A stretch of DNA of 64,000 nt from Leptodesmis sichuanensis A121 (lineage in GTDB: Bacteria; Cyanobacteriota; Cyanobacteriia; Leptolyngbyales; Leptolyngbyaceae), in NCBI RefSeq assembly GCF_021379005.1, contig NZ_CP075171.1:5022001-5086000 (forward strand), in the 5' to 3' direction. The notes under the pieces are model-generated. The model was given only the letters and a program-made list of their open reading frames with translations, was not told the DNA's origin and searched no databases. Positions within the stretch are counted from its first letter, which is position 1. Each line of letters opens with the position of its first letter. A program made the translations under genes and the position numbers. Below are positions 62,070 to 64,000 of the stretch, one piece after another.

Positions 62070-63029
62070 TTGAGGCAAGCAACGCTCCATCAACTTAAAG
62101 TTTTCGAGGCAGTCGCTCGCCACAATAGTTTTACACGGGCTGCCGAAGAACTGTTTTTGACCCAACCCACGGTTTCAATGCAGGTTAAGCAGTTGTCCAA
62201 AGCTGTTGGTCTGCCGTTATTCGAGCAGGTTGGCAAGCGGCTGTATCTGACCGATGCTGGCAAGGAACTTTACACCACCTGCCGGGAAATTTTTGATCGC
62301 CTCGCCCAGTTTGAGATTGCGATCGCCGATATGAAGGGTCTGAAACAAGGCTCTTTACGGCTGGCGGTAGTGACAACGGCCAAGTACGTTATTCCCCGTT
62401 TGTTAGGCCCTTTCTGCCAGCGTTACCCTGGCATTGATGTCTCCTTAATGGTGACGAACCATGAGTATGTGATCGAGAGCCTGGTGAATAATCGGCATGA
62501 CCTCTATATCCTGAGTCAGCCACCCGAAGATTTAGATGTCAGCATCCATCCCTTTCTAGAGAATCCTTTAGTCGTGATTGCGTGGCGAGATCATCCTCTG
62601 GCTCATGAAAAGAACATTCCCCTGAAGCGGCTGGCGGAGGAACCGTTTATCATGCGGGAACCCGGATCGGGAACTCGCAAAGCGGTGCAGAAGTTGTTTG
62701 ATGAGAATGGCATCTCCCTGAAGGTGAAGCTCGACCTGGGCAGCAACGAGACGATTAAGCAGGCGATCGCAGGTGGATTGGGGATTTCAGTTCTGTCCGT
62801 GCATACGTTGGCCTTAGAAGGCGTGAATAGCTCTCTGACGATTCTGGATGTAGAAGGGTTTCCCATTCAGCGATCGTGGTACGTCATTTATCCTTCAGGG
62901 AAGCAACTGTCGATCATCTCGCAAACCTTCTTTGACTATCTTCTCAATGAAGGTAAAACCGTGGCTGAAGAAACCGCCTTCCAAGGGATTTTCAGTCAGG
63001 CTAGCAAATCTACAGATGAGAGCGAGTAG
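62070..63029 (+). CDS. LysR-family transcriptional regulator, CmpR/CbbR-type
   Basis: The roughly 320-residue regulator has an N-terminal winged helix (LHQLKVFEAVARHNSFTRAA and FLTQPTVSMQVKQLSKAVGL). Its effector domain has PRLLGPFCQRYPGIDVSLMV, 'SQPPEDLDV' and PFIMREPGSGTRKAVQKLF, as in cyanobacterial CmpR, which controls inorganic-carbon uptake and related genes. No carbon-uptake genes are in the window. I use TTG 62070, eight bases after GGGAG; a TTG at 62055 is possible. Confidence 0.85.
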   Translation: MRQATLHQLKVFEAVARHNSFTRAAEELFLTQPTVSMQVKQLSKAVGLPLFEQVGKRLYLTDAGKELYTTCREIFDRLAQFEIAIADMKGLKQGSLRLAVVTTAKYVIPRLLGPFCQRYPGIDVSLMVTNHEYVIESLVNNRHDLYILSQPPEDLDVSIHPFLENPLVVIAWRDHPLAHEKNIPLKRLAEEPFIMREPGSGTRKAVQKLFDENGISLKVKLDLGSNETIKQAIAGGLGISVLSVHTLALEGVNSSLTILDVEGFPIQRSWYVIYPSGKQLSIISQTFFDYLLNEGKTVAEETAFQGIFSQASKSTDESE

Positions 63030-64000
63030 CCTCCGGGCCACGGGTTGGCAACCAAAGCCGGAAAATGCTGCCTTCATTGAGGACAGAGGTAAAAGACATC
63101 GAGCCACCATGCAGCTCAGCCAGCCGTTTGGTGAGCGCTAAGCCCAGTCCAGTGCCTTCGTACTTGCGGGTGTAGGAGGAATCAATTTGTTGAAAAGGGC
63201 GAAACAGCAAATGCCATCGTTCCTTGGGAATCCCAATCCCTGAATCGGCCACTTCAATGCACAGGTAGGAAGTGTCGGAATTGATCGGGCTGTGGTCAGG
63301 ACGGTTTTCCTGCTCCAGTTGATGACCATAGCCACTCCAGGCACTGAGTTTGACCTGACCTCCCTCAGGAGTGAACTTCACAGCATTGGAAAGCAAATTG
63401 ATTACCATCTGCCGGACTCGCCGTTCGTCCAGGGATACCTTTTCCAGGTTCGGTGCAACCGTCAGGGACAAACCAATCTGTTTTCTATCAGCGGCTGGTT
63501 GAATCATTCGCAAACACTGCTGGCAAAGGTCGGGAATAGAGACAGGTTGCAGATGAAGTTCTACTTTCCCGGCCTCAATCTTAGAAATGTCCAATAAATC
63601 ATTAATAATCTTCAGCAGATGGATGGCGGCATCATCCACTTGTTGCAGAAACTCTAATTCTTCTTCTCGATCGTCACAACAGCCGTCAATTACCAGTCGC
63701 ACAGAGCCAATGATGGCATTCAATGGAGTTCTGAATTCGTGGGAGGTCGTAGCCAGAAATTCGCTTTTCAGTTGATTGGCGACCTGGGCTTCCTGCCATG
63801 CCGTTTCTAACTCTTCGGCCCGTTCTTCCAGGCGATGTACCATGCGATCGAGCACTTCGGCTAACTGATTTAACTCCTTAATTTTGAAATTCTTGGGTGC
63901 CCGATCTGGGGAAATGCGATCGCCAATTTGCAAAGCATAACGTCCCAATTGTTCCAGAGGAGCGGCCAAGTCACGGGTCATATAAATGGTTGCAAGCAGG
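63010..64000 (-). CDS. Sensor histidine kinase, C-terminal part (5' end outside window)
   Basis: The frame is open to the window edge, so the N-terminal sensor and membrane region are missing. It begins with a HAMP-like linker (LATIYMTRDLAAPLEQLGRY) and a helical stretch. HisKA has the phospho-His in ATTSHEFRTPLNAIIGSV. The ATPase domain has MVINLLSNAVKFTPEGG, VADSGIGIPKERWHLLF and EGTGLGLALTKRLAELHGG. All catalytic boxes are intact. The stop overlaps the LysR gene end by 20 bp (convergent). Confidence 0.9.
   Translation of the reverse strand, partial: LLATIYMTRDLAAPLEQLGRYALQIGDRISPDRAPKNFKIKELNQLAEVLDRMVHRLEERAEELETAWQEAQVANQLKSEFLATTSHEFRTPLNAIIGSVRLVIDGCCDDREEELEFLQQVDDAAIHLLKIINDLLDISKIEAGKVELHLQPVSIPDLCQQCLRMIQPAADRKQIGLSLTVAPNLEKVSLDERRVRQMVINLLSNAVKFTPEGGQVKLSAWSGYGHQLEQENRPDHSPINSDTSYLCIEVADSGIGIPKERWHLLFRPFQQIDSSYTRKYEGTGLGLALTKRLAELHGGSMSFTSVLNEGSIFRLWLPTRGPEATRSHL

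Overview
The window looks like a chromosomal stretch of a cyanobacterium, probably a filamentous or Leptolyngbya-like lineage. The evidence is the very frequent HIP1-type GCGATCGC octamers and cyanobacterial markers such as Psb28, Ycf54, a DUF3288 protein and a CmpR-type LysR regulator. Short AT-rich repeat blocks in the spacers also fit. Most of it is ordinary core genome in small transcription units, broken by remnants of three insertion sequences. Assignments rest on reading motifs by eye; no database search was run.

1-9.2 kb: the end of an FAD oxidoreductase, prmA, a DUF938 methyltransferase, a Uma2 protein, a nitrilase-fold protein that seems to lack its catalytic Cys, an overlapping aldehyde dehydrogenase and a TIGR03790-like lipoprotein. 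A divergent pair follows: a PaaK-like acyl-CoA ligase and a Rieske oxygenase. 9.5-14.1 kb: an AbrB-type membrane protein, a small MxCxxC metallochaperone, a spacer with two TTTCAT-N5-TTTCAT direct repeats (the pattern I recall for the copper regulator CopR), a hexapeptide acyltransferase and an RppAB/CopRS-type two-component system. 14.1-27.2 kb: malQ, a Nudix hydrolase, ridA, an unnamed protein with a class I glutamine amidotransferase triad, an MscS channel, a cysH gene with a decayed 3' end, a glutaredoxin-like protein, murE, a histidine kinase with Gln in place of the phospho-acceptor His, and a Tat-exported FAD/Rieske fusion. Three copies of a 71-72 bp imperfect inverted repeat lie in spacers here.

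27.2-35 kb is the accessory part. It holds an orthocaspase whose best start codon is ATA, and a secreted two-domain protein split by a triplicated heptamer and then by an ISKra4-like element with a 9-bp target duplication. It also holds a sugar-nucleotidyltransferase broken by a homopolymer frameshift and fused to an ISAs1 transposase remnant.

35-48 kb returns to housekeeping: alcohol dehydrogenase, a TPR-like protein, a CtpA-type protease, moaB, psb28, a SPOR-like protein, ycf54, pdxJ, leuS and two amino-acid ABC transporter genes. 47.8-49.1 kb is a decayed IS4-type transposase. 49.4-56.9 kb carries gltD and gltB (ammonia assimilation), separated by a small accessory cassette (coiled-coil protein, antitoxin-like protein, M15-like peptidase). 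57-64 kb has a DUF3288 protein, an ftsL-like gene and ftsI, a MMADHC-like protein overlapping a convergent gene, tRNA-Arg(ACG), a long spacer, a LysR regulator and the 3' part of a histidine kinase.

I see no CRISPR array, rRNA, prophage or large biosynthetic cluster. The most useful leads are the copper-type regulatory cluster, the split secreted protein, the active-site losses (nitrilase, CysH, kinase), the ATA-start orthocaspase and the amidotransferase-like protein.
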